Shown here: piece after piece, positions 33,602-43,183 of the stretch
Layout of the letters: each line of letters opens with the position of its first letter
Position numbering within the stretch: position 1 is the first letter of the stretch
Origin: Pectobacterium carotovorum
Lineage (GTDB): Bacteria; Pseudomonadota; Gammaproteobacteria; Enterobacterales; Enterobacteriaceae
Length of the DNA stretch: 64,000 nt
Direction of reading: 5' to 3'
Assembly: GCA_016415585.1 (NCBI GenBank)
Contig: CP066552.1
Location: 4,464,001 to 4,528,000, forward strand
Program-made: the position numbers and the translations under genes
The notes under the pieces: generated by a model
The model's input: only the letters and a program-made list of their open reading frames with translations
What the model was told of the DNA's origin: nothing
Database searches by the model: none

Positions 33602-33626
33602 AACCCGGGCTTGTCCCGGGTTTTCT
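33602..33626 (+). terminator. terminator or attenuator between hcp and vgrG
   Basis: AACCCGGG, 5-nt loop, CCCGGGTT, then TT. Lies 14 bp after the hcp stop. A second imperfect hairpin (AGGTCTG / CAGACCT near 33643-33662) follows. Confidence 0.75.
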
Positions 33627-33708
33627 ACGTGTACTGTCCTGAGGTCTGATTCTCCCAGACCTGAGTACAGACAACACGGTTTTCATCACGGGACGCGAGG
33701 GAATAAAC

Positions 33709-35562
33709 GTGGCAAACAGTACAGGATTACAGTTCACGGTAAAGGTCGGCGCATTGCCTGCCCCGACGTTTGCCGTGGTGGATTTTCAGCTCAGCGAAGC
33801 GCTTAACCAGCCGTTTGCCCTGTCGCTGAATCTGGCGAGTGCCTTGCCGGATGTGGATTTTGGTACGGTGCTTGACCAGCCGTGTGAGTTGATGGTGTGG
33901 TATGAAGGCATACTCCAACGGCGAGTAAGCGGTATTGTCAGCGCCTTTGCACAGGGCGACACCGGCTTTCGCCGCACGCGCTATCAGGCGGAAGTCCGTC
34001 CGGCGTTGTGGCGGCTGGGGCTGCGCACTAATGCCCGCATCTTTCAGGCGCAAAAGCCGGAAGCGATTATCGGCGCACTGCTGGAGGAATCCGGCATCAC
34101 CGACTACGCCTTTGCGCTGCGTCACGACCACGCGCCACGCGAATACTGCGTGCAGTATCGGGAAAGCGATTTAGCCTTTATCACTCGACTGGCCGCAGAA
34201 GAAGGCCTGTACTTCTTCCATGAATTTGAGGAAGGCAAACACCGCGTCGTCTTCGCTGACGATGCTGGGGCGCTCAGCAAAGGCTCTGAACTGTTTTTCA
34301 ACCTTGCCACACAGGGTCTCAGCGAAGGGCCGTACGTAAACCGCTTCCGCTATGCCGAAGCCGTCAGTACCGCAGAAGTCGCACTCAAGGATTACAGCTT
34401 CAAAACCCCCGCCTATGGTCTGCTGCACAGCAAGATGAGCGGCGAGCTGACGCACCAGCGCGAAAACTATCAGCACTTCGACTACCCGGGGCGCTTTAAA
34501 CAAGACCCCAGCGGCAAGGCCTTTACCGGCTACCGACTGGACGCACTGCGGGCGGGTGCCATGACCGGTTCCGGTGAATCCAATGCCGCTGAACTGATGC
34601 CCGGCAGCAGCTTTGCTTTAACCGAACACCCCAACTCGGCACTCAATACCGGCTGGCAACTGGTGGCCATTACCCACAGCGGGCAGCAGCCGCAGGCGCT
34701 GGAAGAAGAAAGCGGCGGCGAACCGACCACCTACAGCAACAGCTTTGAGGTCATCAGTGCCAAAAGCACCTGGCGTGCTGACCTGCCCTACAAACCGATG
34801 GTGGACGGCCCGCAAATCGCCACCGTGGTCGGCCCGGCAGGTGAAGAAATTTACTGCGACCAATACGGGCGCATCAAACTGCAATTTCCGTGGGACCGCT
34901 ACGGCGCAAGCAACGACCAGAGTTCCTGCTGGGTGCGCGTTAGCCAGGGCTGGGCCGGTGGTCAGTACGGCCTGATTGCCATCCCGCGCATCGGCCATGA
35001 GGTGATTGTTAGCTTCCTTGAAGGCGACCCCGACCAGCCGATTGTGACCGGCAGAACCTTTCATGCCACCAACCCAGCACCGTATCCGCTGCCCGCCAAC
35101 AAGACGCGCACCTCAATCCGCACATCAACCCACAAAGGCGCGGGGTTCAACGAACTGCGCTTTGAAGATCAGGCTGGGCAGGAAGAAGTGTTTATTCATG
35201 CTCAGAAAGACATGAACACCGTAGTGCTGAATAACCGCAGTACCTCGGTGAATGTGGATCACAACGAAAACATTGGCCGCGATCAAACGGTTGTCGTACA
35301 GCAAAATCAGACGGTCTCCGTCATTGCCGATCAGATTACCGAGATCCAGGGGGAGCAAACGGTTGTGGTGAAAAAAAACCGGAGCACTGTCGTGGAAGAC
35401 AACGAAACGCTGAGGGTGACGAACGATATCTTTATCCATGCCGAAGACGGCAGCATTCAGATTGGTACGGGTGCTGGCTATATCTCAATCAAGCACAGCG
35501 GAGATATTGAGATCGTCGGGAATAACCTAACGCTGAACGGCACCCGTATCGATTTGAATTAA
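33709..35562 (+). CDS. vgrG: T6SS spike protein VgrG
   Basis: 617 aa, GTG start after GCGAGGGAATAAAC. The gp27-like part opens with [16 protein letters not shown], and the gp5-like OB/needle region includes [14 protein letters not shown] and [15 protein letters not shown]. The C-terminal part is the β-helical repeat ([15 protein letters not shown]). It ends shortly after the needle with no added enzymatic domain, so it serves as carrier for the PAAR/Rhs effector. Two bp separate it from the chaperone's upstream ATG. Confidence 0.96.
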   Translation: MANSTGLQFTVKVGALPAPTFAVVDFQLSEALNQPFALSLNLASALPDVDFGTVLDQPCELMVWYEGILQRRVSGIVSAFAQGDTGFRRTRYQAEVRPALWRLGLRTNARIFQAQKPEAIIGALLEESGITDYAFALRHDHAPREYCVQYRESDLAFITRLAAEEGLYFFHEFEEGKHRVVFADDAGALSKGSELFFNLATQGLSEGPYVNRFRYAEAVSTAEVALKDYSFKTPAYGLLHSKMSGELTHQRENYQHFDYPGRFKQDPSGKAFTGYRLDALRAGAMTGSGESNAAELMPGSSFALTEHPNSALNTGWQLVAITHSGQQPQALEEESGGEPTTYSNSFEVISAKSTWRADLPYKPMVDGPQIATVVGPAGEEIYCDQYGRIKLQFPWDRYGASNDQSSCWVRVSQGWAGGQYGLIAIPRIGHEVIVSFLEGDPDQPIVTGRTFHATNPAPYPLPANKTRTSIRTSTHKGAGFNELRFEDQAGQEEVFIHAQKDMNTVVLNNRSTSVNVDHNENIGRDQTVVVQQNQTVSVIADQITEIQGEQTVVVKKNRSTVVEDNETLRVTNDIFIHAEDGSIQIGTGAGYISIKHSGDIEIVGNNLTLNGTRIDLN

Positions 35563-35570
35563 GGATGACT

Positions 35571-35978
35571 ATGTATCAGATGAATGAAGGGACGCTGGCT
35601 ATCCCCGCCGATTGGCGCGATGAATCACTCCATGTTTTTGTTCTGCCGGGCGATGCCATCAACCTGGTTGTCAACCGGACTCCGATTGACTTCGGCCTGA
35701 CAGCAGAGACGGTTTATCAGCAGACGTTGGACCAGTTTGCGGCACACCTAAAAGGGTATGAAGAGCGCAGCGTTTGGGTATTGACGCTGGATGGGCAACC
35801 CGCACACGGACTGGAATATACCTGGCGGTCACCAGAAGGGCCGATGCATCAGGTTGTCGTGATGCAGGTACGCGGTGAGTTATTGCTGACGTTTACCGTA
35901 ACCGTGGCGGGCGAGCTCAGTGCGGAGCAGAAAACGGCGATGCTGGCGGTGGTCGAGACCTTTAAAGCCACTGCCTGA
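35571..35978 (+). CDS. eagR: EagR-type chaperone (DUF1795)
   Basis: 135 aa from ATG 35571, 5 bases after AAGGA; the ATG at 35565 is too close to it. MYQMNEGTLAIPADWRDESLH is the DUF1795/DcrB-like fold. EagR proteins bind the N-terminal membrane segments of PAAR-Rhs effectors and load them on VgrG. It sits exactly between vgrG and the Rhs gene, 11 bp ahead of the latter. Confidence 0.92.
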   Translation: MYQMNEGTLAIPADWRDESLHVFVLPGDAINLVVNRTPIDFGLTAETVYQQTLDQFAAHLKGYEERSVWVLTLDGQPAHGLEYTWRSPEGPMHQVVVMQVRGELLLTFTVTVAGELSAEQKTAMLAVVETFKATA

Positions 35979-35989
35979 AAGGAGTCATC

Positions 35990-38900
35990 ATGCTGAGTGA
36001 TATTCTGAACCGTGTTGCCCGCGTGGGTGCCATGCATGCAGGCAAAGGCCCGACACCGCCGGCCGGTCGTCCTCAACCGGGCCAGGGAAAAGCACCGACA
36101 TCACCGGGCAAAACCATCAAGCACAAAAGTTTTCTCGGTGCGCTGGCTGGGGCTATCGCAGGGGCGGTTGTAGCAGCCGTAGCCTTTGCCGCAGCGGCTG
36201 CCGTGGCGGGTGCCATTGCCGTCGCTGTTGTCGGGACGGGCGGCATGGGGGCGGCGCTGGTGGTGGGTGCCGTCAAACTGGCGGTGGGGTTTGGTGCAGT
36301 CAGCCTGCTAGGGGGGCTGATTAGCAGCGTCTCCAGCAAAGTTTCTGCCATGGTAGACAGCGGCGCCCCGCCGTTTGGGCCCGTCGATTCTGGCTCAGAC
36401 ACCGTGTTTGCGGAGAAAAAGCCCATTTCCCGTGCTGAGGTTGATACGGTAGCCTGCACCAAACACAACTCGCCCCAGTTGATTGCGCAAGGCAGTGAAA
36501 CCGTCTACGTCAATGGCTCGCCAGCAGCACGTATCGACGATAAAACCGTCTGTGGTGCCACCATCAAAGAAGGGGCATCCACCGTCTTTTTTGGCTCCGG
36601 TCAGCAAACCTGTCTGGATATTAGTGACGAATTCAGCTGGTGGGAAAAAGCGCTGCTGATAGCCGTGGAATTTCTGGTACCGCCCAGCCGGGGCATGTTC
36701 AAAGGGCTAGGGAAGCTATTTACACGTGGGCCAACCGCGGTGCTCAAAGGCATTCGCATGGGGGCGTTAAGAACGGCGGTGGGGCTACGGAGAGCGGCTC
36801 GGTGTGCCAGCAAAGGGTTTAAAAATAGCAAAGGGTTGGCACGTATTAAGGAAGCCACTCGGGGCTTTCTAAAAGATCCGGTCTATATTCCCAGCGGGGA
36901 TGTGATCGAGATGCGTCTGGATCTCGAACTGGGGCAAACACTTCCTCTGCTTTTTGAGCGCACTTACCGCTCTGCCGCCACCCATACCGGCCTGCTAGGA
37001 CGCGGCTGGTATGACACCTGGAGCGAAGCCGCATACGTCAGCCACGACGGCCTGAATACCCACGTCGTTATCACGCTGGCACAGGGATACGACATTGATT
37101 TCACCTTCCATCAGGATGTGCAGGCGGTATTTTGTCCGCTCTATCCGGCCTTTACTCTGCATCGGCGGGCAGAGGGATTTAGCCTGTGGGATCGTGACAG
37201 CCTCACCTGGCGTGAGTTCGATGTGCCTCAGGGCGATCGGCTGCTTCTGTCGTCCGTACGCGATCCGCACGACAACCGCATTACCCTGATCCGCGATCCA
37301 AAAGGCTATCTGCGCAAGATGCAACACAGTGATGGTATCGAGCTGCTGCTGGTATGGCGGGGAGATTATCTACACCAGATACAGCGCATTGATGCCGGAC
37401 AAAAAACCATACTGGCCGAATACCGGCAGGATGAACAGGGGCGACTGATTGAGGCCGATGCCACCCATGCCTATCACCTGTTCTACGACTATGACAACGA
37501 AAACCGACTCACGCGCTGGCATGACAACGACCAGACCTGGGCGCGTTACGAGTATGACTATCAGGGTCGCTGCGTTTACACCACCTGTGCTGACGGCTAC
37601 CTGACCGCGCGTTTTGACTATCTCGATGACCGTGTGGTCATGACCGACGGATTAGGTCAGCGCAGCGAATTTGGTTTCAACGCGCTATCGCTGATGAGCT
37701 GGGAAAAATCTCCGTTAGGGCACGTCACCCGCTACAACTACGACGACCACGGCAACCTGTTGCGTGAGATTTCCCCCGCAGGTCGGGTGGTTGAATTCAC
37801 CTATCTGGACGATAGCGGTCTGGTCAGCACCTTCACCGATGGCAGCGGCCACACCTGGGCCTATGACTATGATGACGCGCAGCGGTTATGCGGCATCACC
37901 GACCCGCTCGGGCGCGTCTGGCAATGGGCGTTCGATGAGGCCGGTAGCCCAGAGACACTCACCGGGCCGGATACCCGTGAAGTACGGTTCACCTGGAACC
38001 GACACGGCCTGCTGACACAGGTGAGCGATCAGGCGGGCGAGGTTCAGGCACGGCTGCGTTACGATCATCGTCAACGGTTGCTGAGTGCCAGCGATGCGCT
38101 CGGGCGTACCCAGCAGCTACGCTATGACCAGCAGGACAGAGTCGTGCAGTGGCAGCGGCCAGACGGAGCACAATTCCGTCTGGGATACCGCCGTGCAAGC
38201 TGGAAGCTGCCGGAGCAGCTGATACGCCCCGACGACAAACAAGAACAACGCCAATACGACAAGCATAACAACCTGCTGAGCACGGTGGACGGCAACGGGG
38301 CACTGTGGCAGCAAACCTACGGCCCCTTTGACCTGCTCACATCCCGTACCGATGCCGAAGGCCGCACCTGGCGTTACGAGTACGACAAAGAGAGCCAGCA
38401 ACTGATCGCCGTTGTCGCCCCGGACGGCAGCCGCTGGCAATGGTGGCTGGATGCCGATGCGCGGGTCATCCGCGAGCGGGACATGGCGGGCACCGACACC
38501 CACTACACCTATGACGAAGACGGCAACTGCATCGCCATCCGTAATGGCGAAGGCGAAACCCGCCACTTCCTGTATGACGGACGCGGGTTGCTCATCAAAG
38601 AAACCGCACCGGACGATACCCTGCACTACCGCTATGACGCGGCTGGCAGGCTTATCGAAGTCACCTCCGCAACCAGTCATGTACAGCTAGAGTATGACCT
38701 CCGTGACCGGGTGGTGCGGGAGTGGCTGAACGGCTCGCTTATCACCCGACAGTTTGATGATACCGCACGCACCGTAACGCGAACGCTGACCGGAGAAAAC
38801 GAAGGTGACGACGCGCTGACCAGTACTTTCGTATACAGCGCGGCGGGTGAACTGCGGCAGGTGCAGTTGCCGGATGGCGCAGAGCTCACCCTTGCTCATG

Positions 38901-40375
38901 ATGCCGCCGGGCGCGAGGCCTCCCGTTCAGGCGGTGAGTTCCTACAGCAGAGGGAATATGACGTGATGGGCAGGCTGACCCGTGACATGAGCGGTCAGCA
39001 ACAGGACGGGCGTCTGCACGCCTCACAGACGCGGGAATATCGGTATGACGGCGCGGGCAATCTGGCCGGTGCCCGCCATAGCCGCGAGGCGGCAGGTTAC
39101 AAACTGGACGCGACCGGACGGGTGCTGTCCGTCCTCAGCGGTGGCGCAGGCCGCACGGTGGAAACCGACGAAGCTTACCGCTACACCCGCAACGGCCTGC
39201 CGCAGGATACCGCCCGACTCACCGAGTGGCAGGCGGGCAGGCTGACTCAGCACGACGACACCCATTACCAGTACGACAAAGCCGGACGACTCATCCGTAA
39301 ACAGGTGGTTCAGCCGGGCTACCGCCCACAGGTCTGGCACTACCGCTGGGACAGCCGTAACCAGCTCCGGGTTGTCGACACCCCGACGGGCCAACGCTGG
39401 TTCTACCGCTACGACCCGTTCGGGCGACGCACCGGCAAACGCTGTGAGCAGACGCAGGAGGAACTCCGTACCCTGTGGGACGGCGACCAGATAGCCGACG
39501 TGCGTCACTACCGCAACGGGGCACTTGTGTCGAGAAGACACTGGGTACACAACGGCTGGGAGCTGCTGGTTCAGCAACGGCAGAATACTGACGGACGCTG
39601 GGAAACCGACTTTGTCACCAGCAGCCAGAACGGTGAACCCCAGGCCGTCTTCAATCCGCAAGGCGAACTTCGCTGGCGGGCACCGAAAAGCACCCTCTGG
39701 GGGCTGCGGCAGAGCCATCTTGAGGAAAATATCGACCCAGGCCTTGGCTTTGCCGGACAGTACCGTGACACCGAAAGCGGGCTATGTTATAACCGTTTTC
39801 GGTACTACGACCCAGCAGGTGGATGTTATGTCTCGCCGGACCCGATAGGGATAGCGGGGGGTGAGAACAATTACGGGTATGTGCCGAATCCGAATACGTG
39901 GGTTGATCCGTTTGGGTTGGCGGGATGCTCTACCACTCTTGGTAAGAACATGATGCAGGGAATGGGATTGTCTCGTTCTAGTAAATGGAGTGGTTATCAG
40001 GCACACCATGTAATACCCAAAGAACTAGCTAATCATCCTGCGTTGAAGAAAATTAACTATTATATTGATAATGCCAATAATGGCATTTTTCTTCGTAAAG
40101 TGGATGACGGTGTGAGTACTATGGCGAGGCATCAGGGTAACCATCATGGATATACAGATGCTATACGCGGAGCTTTAGATAGAATAGATCTTAATCAATC
40201 TGTGAGTTCTATTTCAAAGCAAGTGACTCAAATCCAAAATGCAGCCAAAAAAGGAATGATGGATGGTATGCCTATTCGGTCTAAAGATATGTGGAATGCA
40301 GACATCTTTGGTAAGGACATAGGCCAAGTTGGTAGGCAGAGGGTGTTTGAGTTATGGCAAAACATATTAAGGTGA
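35990..40375 (+). CDS. rhs: PAAR-domain Rhs effector with C-terminal AHH nuclease toxin
   Basis: 1461 aa. Residues ~49-112 are strongly hydrophobic (Ala/Val-rich membrane segments). A PAAR domain at ~121-210 follows, with metal ligands likely C156, H159, C188. An Rhs/YD-repeat cocoon lies at ~300-1270, closed by GYVPNPNTWVDPFGLAG (DPFGLAG at 1306-1312), where such proteins self-cleave. The variable toxin 1313-1461 carries A1338-H1339-H1340 (QAHHVIP) and HQGNHH, matching the AHH family of HNH/endonuclease-VII toxins. Immunity gene follows after 4 bp. The toxin section is AT-rich relative to the core. Confidence 0.95.
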   Translation: MLSDILNRVARVGAMHAGKGPTPPAGRPQPGQGKAPTSPGKTIKHKSFLGALAGAIAGAVVAAVAFAAAAAVAGAIAVAVVGTGGMGAALVVGAVKLAVGFGAVSLLGGLISSVSSKVSAMVDSGAPPFGPVDSGSDTVFAEKKPISRAEVDTVACTKHNSPQLIAQGSETVYVNGSPAARIDDKTVCGATIKEGASTVFFGSGQQTCLDISDEFSWWEKALLIAVEFLVPPSRGMFKGLGKLFTRGPTAVLKGIRMGALRTAVGLRRAARCASKGFKNSKGLARIKEATRGFLKDPVYIPSGDVIEMRLDLELGQTLPLLFERTYRSAATHTGLLGRGWYDTWSEAAYVSHDGLNTHVVITLAQGYDIDFTFHQDVQAVFCPLYPAFTLHRRAEGFSLWDRDSLTWREFDVPQGDRLLLSSVRDPHDNRITLIRDPKGYLRKMQHSDGIELLLVWRGDYLHQIQRIDAGQKTILAEYRQDEQGRLIEADATHAYHLFYDYDNENRLTRWHDNDQTWARYEYDYQGRCVYTTCADGYLTARFDYLDDRVVMTDGLGQRSEFGFNALSLMSWEKSPLGHVTRYNYDDHGNLLREISPAGRVVEFTYLDDSGLVSTFTDGSGHTWAYDYDDAQRLCGITDPLGRVWQWAFDEAGSPETLTGPDTREVRFTWNRHGLLTQVSDQAGEVQARLRYDHRQRLLSASDALGRTQQLRYDQQDRVVQWQRPDGAQFRLGYRRASWKLPEQLIRPDDKQEQRQYDKHNNLLSTVDGNGALWQQTYGPFDLLTSRTDAEGRTWRYEYDKESQQLIAVVAPDGSRWQWWLDADARVIRERDMAGTDTHYTYDEDGNCIAIRNGEGETRHFLYDGRGLLIKETAPDDTLHYRYDAAGRLIEVTSATSHVQLEYDLRDRVVREWLNGSLITRQFDDTARTVTRTLTGENEGDDALTSTFVYSAAGELRQVQLPDGAELTLAHDAAGREASRSGGEFLQQREYDVMGRLTRDMSGQQQDGRLHASQTREYRYDGAGNLAGARHSREAAGYKLDATGRVLSVLSGGAGRTVETDEAYRYTRNGLPQDTARLTEWQAGRLTQHDDTHYQYDKAGRLIRKQVVQPGYRPQVWHYRWDSRNQLRVVDTPTGQRWFYRYDPFGRRTGKRCEQTQEELRTLWDGDQIADVRHYRNGALVSRRHWVHNGWELLVQQRQNTDGRWETDFVTSSQNGEPQAVFNPQGELRWRAPKSTLWGLRQSHLEENIDPGLGFAGQYRDTESGLCYNRFRYYDPAGGCYVSPDPIGIAGGENNYGYVPNPNTWVDPFGLAGCSTTLGKNMMQGMGLSRSSKWSGYQAHHVIPKELANHPALKKINYYIDNANNGIFLRKVDDGVSTMARHQGNHHGYTDAIRGALDRIDLNQSVSSISKQVTQIQNAAKKGMMDGMPIRSKDMWNADIFGKDIGQVGRQRVFELWQNILR

Positions 40376-40379
40376 TCAA

Positions 40380-40931
40380 ATGAATGATAAAGTTGAATTT
40401 TATATGGAACCTATTAGATTTTTTAAGAACTCGCTGTTTTTATCAGGTTCTAAAATAGCCTTATCTGAATATAGTATGATTATAAAAAAAGATGATGCTC
40501 TGAGATTATTTTTTAGCCAGGATGTACCTTCGGATTATTGTATTTGGGATGACTTTTTTTCCGGTCAGGTATCTGATCTGATACTGGACAAAAACTATAA
40601 TTTGGCGCAAGAGGATATAATTAAGGCAATCAGGTCTGAGGGCAATGATACTCTAAAAGAAAATATAAGAAAAAGGAAAGAGTATCTTTTGAGGAAAAAG
40701 GCAGGGCTAGCCGATAATTCTGAATATGATAAATTTGTTAAAGAAGTAGATGATGAATGTAATTATATTTTAATGATGGTTAGTGTGCAGCGATATCTGA
40801 AAGGGGAGAAAGTTAAAAATAAACTCGAAGAACTCTTTGATATTTTCAAAACAGGTGTTTTACCCTGTGGCGTGAAAAAAAACTCTAATGAGATAGTTGT
40901 TTTTGATCCATCTATACTGAGGTCAGGTTAA
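40380..40931 (+). CDS. putative immunity protein to the AHH toxin
   Basis: 183 aa, no family recognised. Its position, 4 bp after the Rhs toxin and in the same low-GC tract, identifies it as the cognate immunity protein (inference). It is soluble, acidic, Lys/Asp/Asn-rich, without signal peptide or membrane helix, as expected for protecting against a cytoplasmic nuclease. Confidence 0.8.
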   Translation: MNDKVEFYMEPIRFFKNSLFLSGSKIALSEYSMIIKKDDALRLFFSQDVPSDYCIWDDFFSGQVSDLILDKNYNLAQEDIIKAIRSEGNDTLKENIRKRKEYLLRKKAGLADNSEYDKFVKEVDDECNYILMMVSVQRYLKGEKVKNKLEELFDIFKTGVLPCGVKKNSNEIVVFDPSILRSG

Positions 40932-41106
40932 CTCCTCGATCATAGGGTGTATTATAGCAAGAAGGTGTAATTATCCTAATAGGTTGTAAAGCTGTACGCG
41001 ATAAAACATGTATTGTGCTTCACTAATTTATCCACCCTATTATTCCGAGTTGTCAGCGGGGCAGACGCAACCACTTCAGAGTGGTGTATACCCTGAATAG
41101 CAAACA

Positions 41107-42048
41107 CTACGACCAGACACATATGGTATTCACAACCCGTGGGATAGCGACCAGGTAGTAGAAGTGTGCTATCACCGCAACGGTGAACGCGTTGCCCGCC
41201 GACACTGGGTACACAACGGCTGGGAGCTGCTGGTTCAGCAACGGCAGAATACCGACGGACGCTGGGAAACCGACTTTGTCACCAGCAGCCAGAACGGTGA
41301 ACCCCAGGCCGTCTTCAATCCGCAAGGCGAACTTCGCTGGCGGGCACCGAAAAGCACCCTCTGGGGCCAGCGGCAGAGCCATCTTGAGGAAAATATCGAC
41401 CCAGGCCTTGGCTTTGCCGGACAGTACCGTGACACCGAAAGCGGGCTATGTTATAACCGTTTTCGGTACTACGACCCAGCAGGTGGATGTTATGTCTCGC
41501 CGGACCCGATAGGGATAGCGGGTGGAGAAAGCAACTACGGGTATGTTCAGAATCCCAATGAATTAATAGACCCATTAGGGTTAGCTGGATGTAGTAAGTA
41601 CTTAAAAGGGTGGGGAAGAGGAAAAGCTGGATTTGAGAACTTCTGGAATAACTCGACACAGAAGCAATTCATGAACGCATGGAGTAATCCAAAGTTTAAA
41701 GAAAATATCATGGATCGACTTCGTAAAGCCGGTGGTTCAAAAGGCGGGGGTTTTCATGAATGGTTACCTGTCTCTCAAGCTGACAAATTTAAACAAATGG
41801 GTGTTTCATTTAACGACTATATGAAGTGGAGGACACCGACTGGCCAAGTTAAGTTCTTGGACGATCTTGGTGTTATGGGGACACATACTCTGCCACATAG
41901 CGGTGGTGTTACGACCCAGTCGTCATTAGCCCACAGTGAACTTATTAAAATTGCAGGTAAAGCCACGGATATAAATAGTTATCTAAATGCTGTGAGAAAA
42001 TGGTCTAGTAAACGACTTCCATTTGGTCCATTTGATCTTCCATTTTAA
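41107..42048 (+). pseudogene. orphan Rhs tip with a second toxin domain
   Basis: From ~41131 the frame aligns with the end of the Rhs core (WDSDQVVEVCYHRNGERVARRHW) and continues through CYVSPDPIGIAGG to DPLGLAG. The open frame from a GTG at 41164 encodes 294 aa with no PAAR or start context, so it is not a free-standing Rhs protein. The ~152-residue toxin (143-294) is unrelated to the AHH toxin: KGGGFHEWLPVSQADKFKQMG, GVMGTHTLPHSGG, AHSELIKIAG. I do not recognise its family. Such tips can recombine onto the core. Confidence 0.85.
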
Positions 42049-42065
42049 TTATAGGTGTTGAGATA

Positions 42066-42482
42066 ATGAGTAAGGAAAAATACGCTATTTGGTATTCTGT
42101 TTCGACGAATTATGAAGCTATCATGGATAACTTCGCTATCAATGATAACGAATGTAAATTTGAAAGAGATTTTCATTTAAAAAACAGATTCATAGACTAC
42201 GACCATGCAATTATTATATGGTATGGAAAAGAACAAGGAGAACTAGGTAACTTATCTAGAGAAAAAAATATAAATATTGAAGAGGGATTTGATTTTATAA
42301 CATCTAAAGTATCTCTCCTTTTGGATAAGAAAGATGTTGATAAGATAAGCTATCTTTTTGCTTTGCCTGATTTTGAATATGAAGGTAAAGTAAAATCTAA
42401 TGATACACTTCGCTTCGGCGGCCATATAACTTGTGAGCGGCCAAATAGTAGTTGGCTTGACGAAATACTGAGCGATATGTAA
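42066..42482 (+). CDS. putative immunity protein to the orphan Rhs toxin
   Basis: 138 aa, AT-rich, 17 bp after the orphan toxin. MSKEKYAIWYSVSTNYEAIM start, acidic, no membrane segment. Family not recognised. Pairing with the preceding toxin is inferred from position. A terminator follows. Confidence 0.78.
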   Translation: MSKEKYAIWYSVSTNYEAIMDNFAINDNECKFERDFHLKNRFIDYDHAIIIWYGKEQGELGNLSREKNINIEEGFDFITSKVSLLLDKKDVDKISYLFALPDFEYEGKVKSNDTLRFGGHITCERPNSSWLDEILSDM

Positions 42483-42496
42483 GAGCATTCAGAGCC

Positions 42497-42528
42497 GGAA
42501 GATCCTCTTTGGATCTTCCAAATTTTCG
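42497..42528 (+). terminator. terminator after the second immunity gene
   Basis: GGAAGATCC, 5-nt loop, GGATCTTCC followed by AAATTTT. Confidence 0.75.
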
Positions 42529-42918
42529 ATGTCAGAAAATGAAAAAGTATAACTGCCACACAAAATGAGATTAGTGTATTGAAGAAACTCATCATGTAAA
42601 CTAAATTTCCTTGCAATGATTCCGAGTCACTGCAATATGCAGGAAATTACGCTATTAATTCATTCTTCAATAAAATAATCGAAGTTGATCATCTTGATTA
42701 GCATGAGAAAAAATTTACAGAAAAATAAAAATCAATAAATTAAACAGGCATTAAAAAATCATTCAATTAATATATTTATCCATTTTAATTGGAATTAAAT
42801 TTCCATATAAAATTAGCAATTAAATATATAATTTAATGTTATTAAAACAAAATATCGATTAAATTAATATCAGAAACGATCTCAACGATTCTTCCGGCTA
42901 TTTTATTTTCATCGCCAG
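42529..42918. other. AT-rich spacer within the Rhs array
   Basis: About 390 bp of very low GC with no open frame longer than ~30 codons. No repeat or RNA gene identified. Confidence 0.55.
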
Positions 42919-43085
42919 CTAAAGATTAATCTCGGTCTCAATAATCAATCTACCCCGCTCCACCGTCACGGTGATCGGCATCCCGGTCATAAACCCGACT
43001 CCTCCAGCCAGCGGCCTTTAAGGTTAATCGCGGACGGCGGGTTAGGCCTGCCGTTTTACTCGTCTCATTCTGAGACTCGCCTTTG
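42919..43085 (-). pseudogene. symE-like toxin remnant, frameshifted
   Basis: In reverse, one frame reads INLKGRWLEESG and runs into a stop; shifting by one base continues GFMTGMPITVTVERGRLII to a TAG at 42919-42921. Joined, this is the SymE/AbrB-like signature (LKGxWLExxGFxTGxxxxV). A T run near 42990 has lost a base, and an upstream stop suggests more decay. symE-like genes often accompany rhs. Confidence 0.6.
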
Positions 43086-43183
43086 CGGGCCAGCTAAAGC
43101 TGTTCAAACCTGTTATAACAGGTTTGTGTGGGCGTATCCCACCGTGTAGTAACGTGCTGTTTTAGTTGTTTTATTTACTATGA

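Noticed and set aside
33070..35562. Prophage tail module
   Set aside because: Hcp and VgrG resemble phage tail parts, but they come with EagR, PAAR-Rhs and immunity genes and no capsid, integrase or lysis genes, so it is a T6SS effector island.
39023..39718. 231-codon minus-strand frame opposite rhs (and its copy at 43842-44507)
   Set aside because: Rhs repeats leave long antisense frames; the same frame recurs wherever the core is copied.
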